Part shown: one piece after another, positions 35,059 through 43,240 of the stretch | Layout: each line of letters begins with the position of its first letter | How positions within the stretch are numbered: position 1 is the stretch's first letter | Origin: Stygiobacter sp. | Lineage (GTDB): Bacteria > Pseudomonadota > Alphaproteobacteria > Rhodospirillales > Magnetospirillaceae | Direction of reading: 5' to 3' | Assembly: GCA_006218045.1 (NCBI GenBank) | Contig: VBWB01000007.1 | Coordinates: forward strand, 35,629-99,628 | DNA: 64,000 nucleotides | The notes under the pieces: generated by a model | Told to the model about the DNA's origin: nothing | What the model saw: the letters and a program-made list of their open reading frames with translations, nothing else | The model's database searches: none | Translations under genes and position numbers: made by a program

Positions 35059-36317
35059 GCGGCCTGCGCGAAACCACCCTGCCGAGCGGCCTGCGCGTGC
35101 TCACCGACCCCATGGACACGGTGGAAAGCGTGTCTCTGGGCCTGTGGGTCGATGCCGGCACCCGGCACGAACCGGCGGAGATCAACGGCATCTCGCATCT
35201 GCTCGAACACATGGCCTTCAAGGGCACCGAACGCCGTTCGGCCCGGGCCATCGCCGAGGAAATGGATGCCGTCGGCGGCCATTTGAACGCCTATACGGCG
35301 CGCGACCACACCGCCTATTACGCCAAGGTGCTGAAGGAGGATTCGGCCCTGGCCCTGGATATCCTGGCCGACATCCTGCAAAACTCCACCGTCGATGCTG
35401 AGGAACTGGCGCGCGAGCAGGCGGTGGTGGTCCAGGAAATCAATCAGTCCTTCGACACTCCCGACGACATCATCTTCGACCATTTCCAGACCACCGCCTT
35501 CCCCGACCAGCCCCTGGGCCGCCCGGTGCTGGGCACCGAGGATTTGGTGCGCGCCATGAGCCGCGACACCGTGCTGGGCTATATGGCCACCCATTATTCC
35601 GCCCCGCGCATGGTGTTGTCGGCGGCGGGCCGCATCGACCATGACCAGTTGGTGGAGCTTGCCGGTCAGGCCTTCGCTGACCTGCCCACCGCCGCCGACG
35701 TGGTGCCGGCCCCGGCCCTGTACCAGGGAGGTGAATATCGCGAGGAACGCGATATCGAGCAGGTCAATCTGGTGCTGGGCTATGGCGGCGTCGCCTATGA
35801 CGACCCTGATTATTACACCGCCTCGGTGCTGTCGACCCTGCTGGGCGGCGGCATGAGCTCGCGCCTGTTCCAGGAAATCCGCGAAAAGCGCGGCCTGGTC
35901 TATTCCATCTATTCCTTCGCCTCGTCCTATGCCGATGGCGGCCTGTTCGGCATCTATGCCGGCACCGGCGAGGACGAAGTGGAAGAACTGGTGCCGGTGC
36001 TGTGCGACGAGGTGGTCAAGATCAGCCAAGGCGTCGACGCCGATGAATTGCAACGCGCCCGTGCCCAGTTGAAGGCGTCGATCCTGATGAGCCTGGAAAG
36101 CACCAGCTCGCGCTGCGAGCAACTGGCCCGTCAGGTGCTGGTCTATGGCCGCCCCATCCCCACCCAGGAAGTGGTCGACAAGGTGGAAGCAATCGACGGC
36201 GCCCAGATCGCCCGCGTCGCGCGGCGGCTGTTCGCCACCCCGCCGACCATCGCCGCCATCGGCCCGCTGTCCAAGCTGGAAAGCCATCAATCCATGGTCG
36301 ACCGGCTGAAACTGTAA
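35055..36317 (+). CDS. M16-family zinc peptidase (processing-peptidase-like)
   Basis: A 420-residue peptidase of the M16B group, related to the mitochondrial processing peptidase. The inverted zinc motif is HLLEHMAF near residue 50, with the distal Glu in VVVQEINQSFDTPDDI (~125). Typical later elements are GRPVLGTEDLVRAM, GGGMSSRLFQEIREKRGLVYSIYSF (the R/Y substrate motif) and the ELQRARAQLK helix. It has no signal peptide, so it is expected in the cytoplasm or loosely on the membrane. Translation is coupled to thrC. A terminator follows at 36375. Confidence 0.95.
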   Translation: MSGLRETTLPSGLRVLTDPMDTVESVSLGLWVDAGTRHEPAEINGISHLLEHMAFKGTERRSARAIAEEMDAVGGHLNAYTARDHTAYYAKVLKEDSALALDILADILQNSTVDAEELAREQAVVVQEINQSFDTPDDIIFDHFQTTAFPDQPLGRPVLGTEDLVRAMSRDTVLGYMATHYSAPRMVLSAAGRIDHDQLVELAGQAFADLPTAADVVPAPALYQGGEYREERDIEQVNLVLGYGGVAYDDPDYYTASVLSTLLGGGMSSRLFQEIREKRGLVYSIYSFASSYADGGLFGIYAGTGEDEVEELVPVLCDEVVKISQGVDADELQRARAQLKASILMSLESTSSRCEQLARQVLVYGRPIPTQEVVDKVEAIDGAQIARVARRLFATPPTIAAIGPLSKLESHQSMVDRLKL

Positions 36318-36374
36318 CCGCTTGGTCATCGGTCCGGGCTTGTCCGGCTTGACCGGCTTGGGCCAAAATGCGTT

Positions 36375-36398
36375 CCTTGGACATGAGTCCAAGGTTTT
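36375..36398 (+). terminator. Terminator after thrC-M16
   Basis: CCTTGGAC and GTCCAAGG flank ATGA, followed by TTTT. The flanking TTGGCCAAAA/TTTTGCCAA extends the pairing. It lies 58 bases past the M16 stop. Confidence 0.8.
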
Positions 36399-36520
36399 GC
36401 CAATGGCCCGTGCCGGGCGGTTCAGACGCCACTGTGGGCGAAGCACACGTCTACGACTCCGGGCTCGTCGCATATCCACGCTCCGCGTGAAAATGCTCTA
36501 ATTGCGCCGGTGGGGGTGTC

Positions 36521-37066
36521 ATGCGGGTTTCGGTATGGGTGGCGGTGGTTTGTCCAGGCACCAATCGGGTGTTGCTGGCCAAGCGCGGCCCAACCACCCG
36601 CAATGCCGGGCGCTGGAATTTCTTCGGCGGCGGCATTGATGATGGCGAGCACCCGGAAGAGACCGCCTTGCGCGAATTGGCGGAAGAAGCCGGCGTCAGC
36701 GCCGCCCGCGACGATCTGATCTATCTGGGCCATTGCCGGACCGGAACCAAGCGCAATCTGCTGTTCGTGGTGACCACCCAGGTGGAATTCGACCCCGCCA
36801 TCAATCATGAAAGCCAGGATTGGTGCTGGATGGCGCTTTCCGACCTGTTGGCCCTGCGGCGCCTGCACGGCCCCACGGAAAAGCTGTCGCCATTGCTGCG
36901 TCAATGGCTGGAAATCTTGCCCACGGCCGCCCCCGCCCCGCCCCCTCCTCCCGCTCCCATCCCTGTCCCTGTCCCTGTCCCTCCTCCTACTCCCGCCCCC
37001 GCTCCCGTCCCCAGTCAAAGTCGATGGGAATGGCTGTTGTCCCAGGTGTCCCGCTGCTGGGGGTGA
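36521..37066 (+). CDS. Nudix hydrolase with a proline-rich C-terminal tail
   Basis: A 181-residue protein. The Nudix box is intact: GGIDDGE, then the REL-EEAG core (RELAEEAGV) near residues 38-60, so hydrolysis of a nucleoside diphosphate derivative is expected. The domain ends near residue 133 (LLRQWLEILP). It is followed by a Pro/Val/Ala tail (~135-165), made of PVPVPVPP-like and PAPAP-like runs, and a short WEWLLSQVSRCWG end. The tail is encoded by low-complexity CCTGTC and CTCCC-type repeats (about 36935-37015). The tail is not part of the usual Nudix fold and may be a flexible binding arm or a slippage product. Substrate unknown. Confidence 0.85.
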   Translation: MRVSVWVAVVCPGTNRVLLAKRGPTTRNAGRWNFFGGGIDDGEHPEETALRELAEEAGVSAARDDLIYLGHCRTGTKRNLLFVVTTQVEFDPAINHESQDWCWMALSDLLALRRLHGPTEKLSPLLRQWLEILPTAAPAPPPPPAPIPVPVPVPPPTPAPAPVPSQSRWEWLLSQVSRCWG

Positions 37067-37095
37067 GGCGGCTATCCATGGCGCGCTGATCGCGC

Positions 37096-37101
37096 TATAA
37101 T
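37096..37101 (+). promoter_or_regulatory. Candidate -10 box of the flagellin-like gene
   Basis: A consensus TATAAT lies 30 bases before the ATG at 37131. I see no good -35 hexamer at 17 bases, so the promoter may use an activator or another sigma factor. Confidence 0.35.
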
Positions 37102-37130
37102 AAGCATGTGTTTTACACGTGAGGGTCATC

Positions 37131-37937
37131 ATGGCCGGTATCGCTCCGATTTCCAGCGATAGCTATGCGCTTCTCAGCGGCGGTACCGTCAGCAAGGTCG
37201 CGGCGGCGGGTAGTGCTGCCTTGGCCGTCACCTCGCAAACCACCTCCGCCGCGACTGCCGCCAGCACCGCCCAATCGGCCCAGCAAAGCAGCGCTACCAT
37301 CAACAAGGCATCCGAGAATGCCGGCAAGGCCTTTGAGGCGCTGAGCGCCCTGCGCAAGGAGCTGGCGACCGCATCCCAGGCCGGCTCCGCCCTGGCCCAG
37401 GATGAAATCACCCGGCTCGACCAACGCGTCACCCAAGTGCGCGAGCAGATCAATGCCCTGTCCACCGGGGCGCAGGTGGGAAGTGCCAACCTGCTGGGCG
37501 GCACCGCCGCAGCGGTGACGGTGACCTCGGCCGCCGGCGACACGGTCAGGGTGAACAGCCAAAAGCTGGACAGCAAGGCGCTGGGGCTGGATGATCTTAA
37601 AATCACCGACACCGCGTCGTTGCGCCAGGCAGCGGGACAGGTGGCCCTGGCCTCGGCCCAGGCGCAACGGGTGGATTACAATCTGCAAGTGGCCAAAAGT
37701 GTCATCACCCCGGTGCGGACCAATCCGGGTCTCGAGGCTTTCAGCCAGATCAGCGCCGCGCTCAGTAGCACGCCCAAGGCTGGCACCGCCCTGGATTCGG
37801 TGGCCAAGGCCATCAATAGCCAAAGTGCCGCCAACGAAGCCAGCGCCGCCGCCCGTGCCGCCAGCTACGGGTCGTCCACCCTGGGCTTCACCCGGTCGAG
37901 CACCCGCACCAATACGATCTTGGATCTGTTCGGTTAG
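37131..37937 (+). CDS. Flagellin-like coiled protein
   Basis: A 268-residue, Ala/Ser/Thr-rich, mostly helical protein. The middle shows flagellin-like features: DEITRLDQRVTQVREQINALSTGAQVGSANLLGG (~85-120) resembles the region in flagellins that precedes the variable domain, followed by QKLDSKALGLDDLKITD, reminiscent of NSALGL-type sites. However, neither the canonical N-terminal (NTN-ASLNAQR) nor C-terminal (helix D0) flagellin ends are present, so it is not a normal flagellin. It has no signal peptide, as is normal for flagellar export. Start 37131 has a GAGGG site. It is an orphan, with no flagellar genes nearby. The assignment is tentative. Confidence 0.5.
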   Translation: MAGIAPISSDSYALLSGGTVSKVAAAGSAALAVTSQTTSAATAASTAQSAQQSSATINKASENAGKAFEALSALRKELATASQAGSALAQDEITRLDQRVTQVREQINALSTGAQVGSANLLGGTAAAVTVTSAAGDTVRVNSQKLDSKALGLDDLKITDTASLRQAAGQVALASAQAQRVDYNLQVAKSVITPVRTNPGLEAFSQISAALSSTPKAGTALDSVAKAINSQSAANEASAAARAASYGSSTLGFTRSSTRTNTILDLFG

Positions 37938-37950
37938 AAGCGAAACCCGA

Positions 37951-38793
37951 TCAGCCTTTTTCGGGGATGATCCAGTCCAGCCGCGACGAGGCGTCGGCCT
38001 CGCCCAAGGTTGCCGCCAGCCACGGCATCAGCCGGCCCAAGGCTTCATCCAGCTTCCACGGCGGATTGATCAGCACCAAGCCACAGCCGTTCAGGCGGTC
38101 GGGTGCATCGCCGCCCCTGATCCAGATATCCGCCGCCAGGGTCTTGGGCAACCCCAGCATGGTCAGATCGGCATGGAAGCGGTCGATGGCGGCCCGCGCC
38201 TTGATCGGGTACCACAGGGCATAAAGCCCGGTAGGCCAACGCTTCATCGCCTGGACCAGACCCTTGCGCATGCGCTCGAACTCATCACGCACCTCGAAGG
38301 GCGGATCGATCAGCACCAGGCCGCGCCGTTCCGGCGGCGGCAACAACGCCTTGACCCCGTCATAGCCGTCGCGATGATGCACGCCGACCCGATGATCGCC
38401 GGCGAAGCGGGCCCGCAGTTCGGCACAATCCTCGGGATGCAATTCGCACAGGGCCAGACGGTCGGCGGGGCGGGTCAGCAGGGCGGCGATCATGGGCGAT
38501 CCGGGATAATGACGCAGGCCACCATCGGGGTTGAGCCGGCGGACCACGTCGAGGAACGGCGCCAGTTCCTCCGGTGGGTTGGCCGCCGCCATCACCTTGG
38601 CGATGCCGCCTTGCCATTCCCCGGTTTTTTCCGCCTGAACCGAGCCCAGATCATAGGCGCCGATGCCGGCATGGCTATCCATATAAGCGAAAGGAGAATC
38701 CTTGCGCTTCAGGTGTTCCAGGATCAGCGCCAGGGCGGCATGCTTATGAACGTCGGCGAAATTGCCGGCATGGTATGCGTGTCGGTAATTCAT
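37951..38793 (-). CDS. rlmJ: 23S rRNA (adenine-2030-N6) methyltransferase RlmJ
   Basis: SAM-dependent rRNA methyltransferase of 280 residues. Family marks: N-terminal MNYRHAYHAGNFADVHKHAALALIL, YMDSHAGIGAYDL (SAM-binding motif), and the catalytic DPPFE near residue 165. The NPPW near the end also matches. The ATG at 38793 was chosen because it begins the conserved MNYRH block; upstream in-frame codons lack any conservation. It converges on the flagellin-like gene with only 13 bases between the stops. Confidence 0.95.
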   Translation of the reverse strand: MNYRHAYHAGNFADVHKHAALALILEHLKRKDSPFAYMDSHAGIGAYDLGSVQAEKTGEWQGGIAKVMAAANPPEELAPFLDVVRRLNPDGGLRHYPGSPMIAALLTRPADRLALCELHPEDCAELRARFAGDHRVGVHHRDGYDGVKALLPPPERRGLVLIDPPFEVRDEFERMRKGLVQAMKRWPTGLYALWYPIKARAAIDRFHADLTMLGLPKTLAADIWIRGGDAPDRLNGCGLVLINPPWKLDEALGRLMPWLAATLGEADASSRLDWIIPEKG

Positions 38794-38861
38794 GCCCTGG
38801 CTTTTGGCTAAAAACGGACGAAACCGCAAGAAAATTAGGGCGTCGGCTTGCACACAGTAAT

Positions 38862-38931
38862 TTTAGATAATGTCTAAAGAGATTGCTTTTGTGCGCTGCA
38901 AAATCCATGGTTGTTGACAGTATCGGATACT
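38862..38931. promoter_or_regulatory. Intergenic inverted repeats and a -35-like box
   Basis: In the 288-base gap between rlmJ and the PAS gene, TTTAGA (38862-38867) and TCTAAA (38873-38878) form a small inverted repeat, and AGTATC-G-GATACT (38919-38931) is a perfect 13-base palindrome. A consensus TTGACA (38914-38919) abuts the second repeat, facing the PAS gene, though I see no convincing -10. The area is AT-rich and probably holds the promoter of the PAS/MCP pair, possibly with an operator. Confidence 0.4.
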
Positions 38932-39081
38932 CCACCTGAAAGCTAAATGGCGACTGTTGGGATGAGAAGATAAGTATTTTTAATTATGGGTTAATTCCTT
39001 ACCTCTATATGTTAATCCCTTGCGCAGGGCCGTCGGTTCTTCGCGGAATTCGTCATCAACGAGCCGACCCGTGGGGGGGAT

Positions 39082-39606
39082 ATGGCACGAAGCGATGTTA
39101 AGCTGACCGGAATCGAGCGCACCTTCGGCACGGACGAGATCATCGTCAGCAAAACCGATCCGAAGGGGCGGCTGATTTATGCCAACGCGGTGTTCCTGCG
39201 CTTGGCCGGCTATAGCGAGGCCGAGGTTCTGGGACAGCCCCATAGCGTCATCCGCCATCCCGCCATGCCGCGCTGCGTGTTCAAGCTGTTATGGGACACC
39301 ATCGGCTCGGGCAAGGAATGCTTTGCCTATGTGGTGAACCGGGCCAAGAACGGCGACCATTATTGGGTTTTGGCCCACGTCACCCCCACCTTCAATGCTG
39401 CTGGCGAGATCGTCAGCTATCACTCCAACCGCCGGGTTCCCACCCGTCAGGCGGTGGCCAAGGCGGAAGCGCTCTATGCTGAATTGGCGGCCATCGAAGA
39501 CGCGGCGCCAGACCGCAAAAAGGGAATGGAAGCGGCCTATCAGGCCTTGACCGACAAGCTACAGGCGCTGGGGGTGCCCTACGATGAATTCGTCTTCGCT
39601 CTCTAA
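39082..39606 (+). CDS. Single PAS-domain protein, Aer-like sensor half
   Basis: A 174-residue protein with one PAS domain (~15-125) closely resembling the PAS of aerotaxis receptors: [17 protein letters not shown] start, then [33 protein letters not shown] (Aer signature), [18 protein letters not shown] and [11 protein letters not shown]. In Aer, this region binds FAD. A coiled C-terminal tail (~125-174) follows. It overlaps the next gene, an MCP, by 23 bases. It is therefore likely the sensory module of a two-part aerotaxis or redox receptor. It has no membrane segment. Confidence 0.9.
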   Translation: MARSDVKLTGIERTFGTDEIIVSKTDPKGRLIYANAVFLRLAGYSEAEVLGQPHSVIRHPAMPRCVFKLLWDTIGSGKECFAYVVNRAKNGDHYWVLAHVTPTFNAAGEIVSYHSNRRVPTRQAVAKAEALYAELAAIEDAAPDRKKGMEAAYQALTDKLQALGVPYDEFVFAL

Positions 39607-40894
39607 GGCCTGGCTGGCCGCCCTGGCCGCCGCCGCCGCCGCCGGCATTCTGCTGGTGGCCGGTCTGCTGTCCGGCTCGGTTGTCAATGCCGTCCTCGCC
39701 GCCATCAGCTGTGTCGCGACCTTGGTCTGCCTGCTGATGGTGCTGCGCACCCGTTCCGCCGTGCACCGGGCGACCTCGATCCTGTCCCAGGCCGCCGCCG
39801 GCCGCCTGGATGCCCGCGTCATCGGCATTCGTGAAGCCGGGGTGCTGGGCGATCTGGACCATGCCATCAACCGCCTGCTGGATCTGACCGAGGCTTTCAC
39901 CAAGGAAGCCGACGCCGCCATGGCCATGACCGCCCAAGGCCGCTATTTCCGTCACATCCTGCTGGAAGGTCTGGTCGGCGAGTTTTCCGACCATGCCCGC
40001 CTGATCAACGACGCGCTGACCAGCATGGAAAACAAATCCAAGGAATTCGTCACCGAAGCCACCGGCGTCGGCAACACCATCAAACATATGAGCCAGGCGG
40101 TGGCCTCCACCGCCACCGAGCTGGAAGCCACCGCCCAGCAGATGCGCGACATCGCCAACCAGACCAGCGACCAGTCCTCCACCGTCGCCCGCGCCGCCGG
40201 GGATGCCTCGGCCAGCGTCGAATCGGTGGCGGCGGCGGCCGAGCAGGTGTCGGCGGGCATCCGCGAAGTGGCCGCACGCATCCAGCAATCCGCCGACATG
40301 GCCCAAGACACGGTGGAAGTGGCGGCGCAAACCGACCACGCCATCCAAGGGCTGGCCGATGCCGCGCAAAAGATCGGCGACGTGGTCAAGATGATCACCG
40401 AGATCGCCAGCCAGACCAATCTGCTGGCCCTTAACGCCACCATCGAGGCGGCGCGTGCCGGCGAGGCCGGCAAGGGCTTCGCCGTGGTCGCCGGCGAGGT
40501 GAAGTCGCTGGCCAACCAGACCAGCCGGGCCACCGACGACATCACCAACCAGATCGAAAGCATGCGCCAGGCCACCCGTGGCGCGGTGGACGCGGTGCGC
40601 CGCATCGCCGGCATGATCCGCGACATCAACGACAATTCGTCCGGCATCGCCGCCGCCACCGAGCAGCAATCGGCGGCGGTGGCCGAGATCAGCCGCTCGA
40701 TCCGCGACGTCGCCGCCGGGGTACAGACGGTCGCCAACACCATCGGCGAGGTGTCGGACGTGGCCGGCACCGCCACCGAGGCCGCCGATCAGGTGCTGAT
40801 CGCCGCCGGCGACATGGCCGCGCGCACGGTGGGCATGAACGACGACATCGACGCCTTCATCATCCGCGTCTGCTCCGGCATGCGCATGCAATAG
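39584..40894 (+). CDS. Methyl-accepting chemotaxis protein (MCP)
   Basis: A 436-residue receptor. Two transmembrane segments (about 8-30 and 32-53) with almost no periplasmic loop, then a HAMP-like helical section (~55-105), a coiled region, and the MCP signalling domain; the hairpin tip is [38 protein letters not shown] near residue 275-310, fully conserved. It has no ligand-binding domain, so its signal must come from a partner, most likely the PAS protein encoded just upstream, whose stop codon lies inside this gene. The start is set by ATG 39584 preceded by GGGGGTG. Together they look like a split Aer receptor. Confidence 0.92.
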   Translation: MNSSSLSKAWLAALAAAAAAGILLVAGLLSGSVVNAVLAAISCVATLVCLLMVLRTRSAVHRATSILSQAAAGRLDARVIGIREAGVLGDLDHAINRLLDLTEAFTKEADAAMAMTAQGRYFRHILLEGLVGEFSDHARLINDALTSMENKSKEFVTEATGVGNTIKHMSQAVASTATELEATAQQMRDIANQTSDQSSTVARAAGDASASVESVAAAAEQVSAGIREVAARIQQSADMAQDTVEVAAQTDHAIQGLADAAQKIGDVVKMITEIASQTNLLALNATIEAARAGEAGKGFAVVAGEVKSLANQTSRATDDITNQIESMRQATRGAVDAVRRIAGMIRDINDNSSGIAAATEQQSAAVAEISRSIRDVAAGVQTVANTIGEVSDVAGTATEAADQVLIAAGDMAARTVGMNDDIDAFIIRVCSGMRMQ

Positions 40895-40945
40895 GGCCGA
40901 AGGCCGGCCCGTAGACGGGCTCGCTCGCGCCGCGCGGGCTTGGGG

Positions 40946-41053
40946 GCGGGCTCTGCCCGCACCCGCAAAGGGATTTGATCCCTTTGATCCCCTTGGTCTA
41001 AACGGAATAGGGTCCAGGGACCGAGTCCCTGGCGGGTCAGGGCAGAGCCCTGA
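40946..41053. repeat. Cluster of four short palindromes (REP-like intergenic element)
   Basis: Successive perfect hairpins: GCGGGC-TCT-GCCCGC (40946-40960), AAAGGGA/TCCCTTT (40967-40985), CCAGGGAC-CGA-GTCCCTGG (41014-41032) and TCAGGGC-AGA-GCCCTGA (41037-41053). Such arrays of GGGCTCTGCCC-type palindromes occur in several Rhodospirillales intergenic regions. They lie between the MCP gene and the MoxR operon and may end MCP transcription. Confidence 0.7.
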
Positions 41054-41120
41054 AAAGACCCATTCCATATCTTGCCCTTCCTCCTGACCGACCGTACCTT
41101 GGTCGGCCAGGAGGAAACCC

Positions 41121-41966
41121 ATGAGCAAATTCACCGGTACCGACAGTTACATCGCCACCCCTGATCTGATGGTGGCGGTCAACGCCGCCCTGACCCTGGA
41201 ACGCCCCTTGCTGATCAAGGGCGAGCCCGGTACCGGCAAGACGGTTTTGGCCCAGGAAGTGGCCAAGGCCTTGGGCCGTCCCTTGATCCCCTGGCACATC
41301 AAATCCACCACCAAGGCCCAGCAGGGCCTGTACGAATATGACGCGGTGGCGCGCCTGCGCGATTCGCAACTGGGCGACCCGCGCGTGCACGACATCGCCA
41401 ATTACATCGTCAAGGGCAAGCTGTGGCAGGCCTTCGAGACCGACCCCAGCCCAGTGCTGCTGATCGACGAGGTGGACAAGGCCGATATCGAGTTCCCCAA
41501 CGACCTGTTGCTGGAACTCGACCGCATGGAGTTCCACGTCTACGAAACCCAGCAGGTGATCAAGGCGGCCAAGCGGCCCTTGGTCATCATCACCTCGAAC
41601 AATGAAAAGGAACTGCCCGACGCCTTCCTGCGCCGCTGTTTCTTTCACTACATCCGCTTCCCCGACCGCGACACCATGCAAAGCATCGTCGAGGTGCATT
41701 ATCCCGGCATCAAATCGGCGCTGCTGCATCAGGCGCTGACCGTGTTCTTCGACGTGCGCGAGGTGCCGGGGTTGAAGAAAAAGCCGTCGACGTCGGAATT
41801 GCTCGACTGGATCAAGCTGCTGGTGTCCGAGGATCTGTCGCCCGACGAATTGCGCGGCCAAGACGCCAAAAGCCTGATCCCCAAGCTGCATGGGGCGCTG
41901 TTGAAGAACGAACAGGACATCCACCTGTTCGAGCGTCTGGCCTTCCTCAACCGCCGGGGCGGGTGA
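41121..41966 (+). CDS. MoxR-type AAA+ ATPase
   Basis: A 281-residue AAA+ ATPase. Walker A is GEPGTGKT near residue 36; Walker B LLIDEVDKAD (~115); sensor TSNNEKELPDAFLRRC (~158), with the arginine finger. The protein is of the MoxR subfamily that works with VWA proteins to mature or insert metal cofactors and assemble enzyme complexes. It is followed four bases later by a VWA/CoxE-like protein gene, the standard partner. The start follows a GGAGGAAACC site. The client enzyme is not encoded nearby. Confidence 0.93.
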   Translation: MSKFTGTDSYIATPDLMVAVNAALTLERPLLIKGEPGTGKTVLAQEVAKALGRPLIPWHIKSTTKAQQGLYEYDAVARLRDSQLGDPRVHDIANYIVKGKLWQAFETDPSPVLLIDEVDKADIEFPNDLLLELDRMEFHVYETQQVIKAAKRPLVIITSNNEKELPDAFLRRCFFHYIRFPDRDTMQSIVEVHYPGIKSALLHQALTVFFDVREVPGLKKKPSTSELLDWIKLLVSEDLSPDELRGQDAKSLIPKLHGALLKNEQDIHLFERLAFLNRRGG

Positions 41967-41970
41967 GCCC

Positions 41971-43176
41971 ATGTTCCTCACCCTTTTCCTTTCCTTACGC
42001 GCCGCCAAGGTTCCGGTTTCCTTGCGTGAATACCTGACGCTGTTGGAAGCGGTGGCCAAGGGCGCGGCGGGGTTCAGCGTCGAGGATTTCTATTATCTGT
42101 CGCGCGCCCTGTTGGTGAAGGACGAACGCAACCTCGACAAGTTCGACCGCGTCTTCGCCCAGGTGTTCGACGGCGTGGTGTCGGAAGCCGGCAGCATCGA
42201 GGAATTCTTGGCCGAAATCCCCGAGGAATGGCTGCGCGCCCTGGCGGAAAAGCTGATGACGCCCGAGGAAATGGCCGAAATCCAGGCCCTGGGCGGCTTC
42301 GACAAATTGATGGAGACCCTGCGCCAGCGTCTGGCCGAACAAAACGAGGAACATCACGGCGGCAGCAAGTGGATCGGCACCGGCGGCACCTCACCCTTTG
42401 GCGCCTATGGCTATAATCCGGCGGGCATCCGCATCGGACAAAAGACCAACCGCCACAACCGCGCCGTCAAGGTGTGGGACCGGCGCGACTTCAAGAACCT
42501 GGACGACACTCTGGAGCTGGGCACCCGCAACTTCCGCATGGCCTTGCGCCGCTTGCGCAAATTCGCCCGCGAGGGGGCGGCGACCGAGTTGGACCTGGAC
42601 GCCACCATCACCGGCACGGCGCGGGCCGGCGGCATGCTCGACGTCCGCATGCGGCCCGAGCGTCACAACAAGATCAAGGTGTTGCTGCTGCTGGACGTGG
42701 GCGGCTCCATGGATTCGCACATCCAGACCTGCGAGGAACTGTTCTCGGCGGCGCGCTCCGAGTTCAAGCACCTGGAACATTACTACTTCCACAACTGCCC
42801 CTATGGCCATCTGTGGCGTGACAATGCCCGGCGCTGGGATGACCGCATCAGCACCTGGGACGTGCTGCACACCTATCCGCCCGACTGGAAGCTGGTGATC
42901 GTCGGCGACGCCGCCATGAGCCCGTGGGAAATCACCACGCCGGGGGCGGCGGTGGAGGAATGGAACGACGAAGCGGGGGAAACCTGGCTGCGCCGGCTGC
43001 TGGGACAATGGCCATCGGCGGCGTGGCTGAACCCGTCGCCGCCCCGGCATTGGCAATGGACCGAGTCCATCCCCATGCTCAACCAGACCATGGCCGGCCG
43101 CATGTACCCTCTGACCCTGGAGGGGCTTGATCAAGCCATGCGCGAATTGAACCGGGGCGCCGCCGCCTTGACCTGA
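41971..43176 (+). CDS. VWA (CoxE-like) protein, partner of the MoxR ATPase
   Basis: A 401-residue protein. The N-terminal region (~1-110) is helical and starts MFLTLFLSLRAAKVPVSLREYLTLLEAV; the C-terminal half contains a VWA fold with a MIDAS-like motif (LLLDVGGSMDSH, ~235) and later IVGDAAMSPWEI (~312). Gly in the second MIDAS position replaces the usual Ser of DxSxS, which is common in CoxE homologues. A tandem Trp/Tyr-rich segment (DVLHTYPPDW) follows. The pair with the MoxR ATPase probably acts in cofactor insertion or complex assembly, by analogy with CoxD/CoxE. The target is unknown. Confidence 0.92.
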   Translation: MFLTLFLSLRAAKVPVSLREYLTLLEAVAKGAAGFSVEDFYYLSRALLVKDERNLDKFDRVFAQVFDGVVSEAGSIEEFLAEIPEEWLRALAEKLMTPEEMAEIQALGGFDKLMETLRQRLAEQNEEHHGGSKWIGTGGTSPFGAYGYNPAGIRIGQKTNRHNRAVKVWDRRDFKNLDDTLELGTRNFRMALRRLRKFAREGAATELDLDATITGTARAGGMLDVRMRPERHNKIKVLLLLDVGGSMDSHIQTCEELFSAARSEFKHLEHYYFHNCPYGHLWRDNARRWDDRISTWDVLHTYPPDWKLVIVGDAAMSPWEITTPGAAVEEWNDEAGETWLRRLLGQWPSAAWLNPSPPRHWQWTESIPMLNQTMAGRMYPLTLEGLDQAMRELNRGAAALT

Positions 43177-43196
43177 ACGCGTGACGGCAAAGAAAA

Positions 43197-43224
43197 GGCC
43201 CGCCCCTGTCGCCAGGGGCGGGCC
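43197..43224 (-). terminator. Terminator of rpsA
   Basis: GGCCCGCCCCTG and CAGGGGCGGGCC form a perfect 12-base stem around TCGC; the minus strand continues with TTTTCTTTGCC. It lies just past the rpsA stop. Confidence 0.9.
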
Positions 43225-43240
43225 GATCCTTAATAACCGA

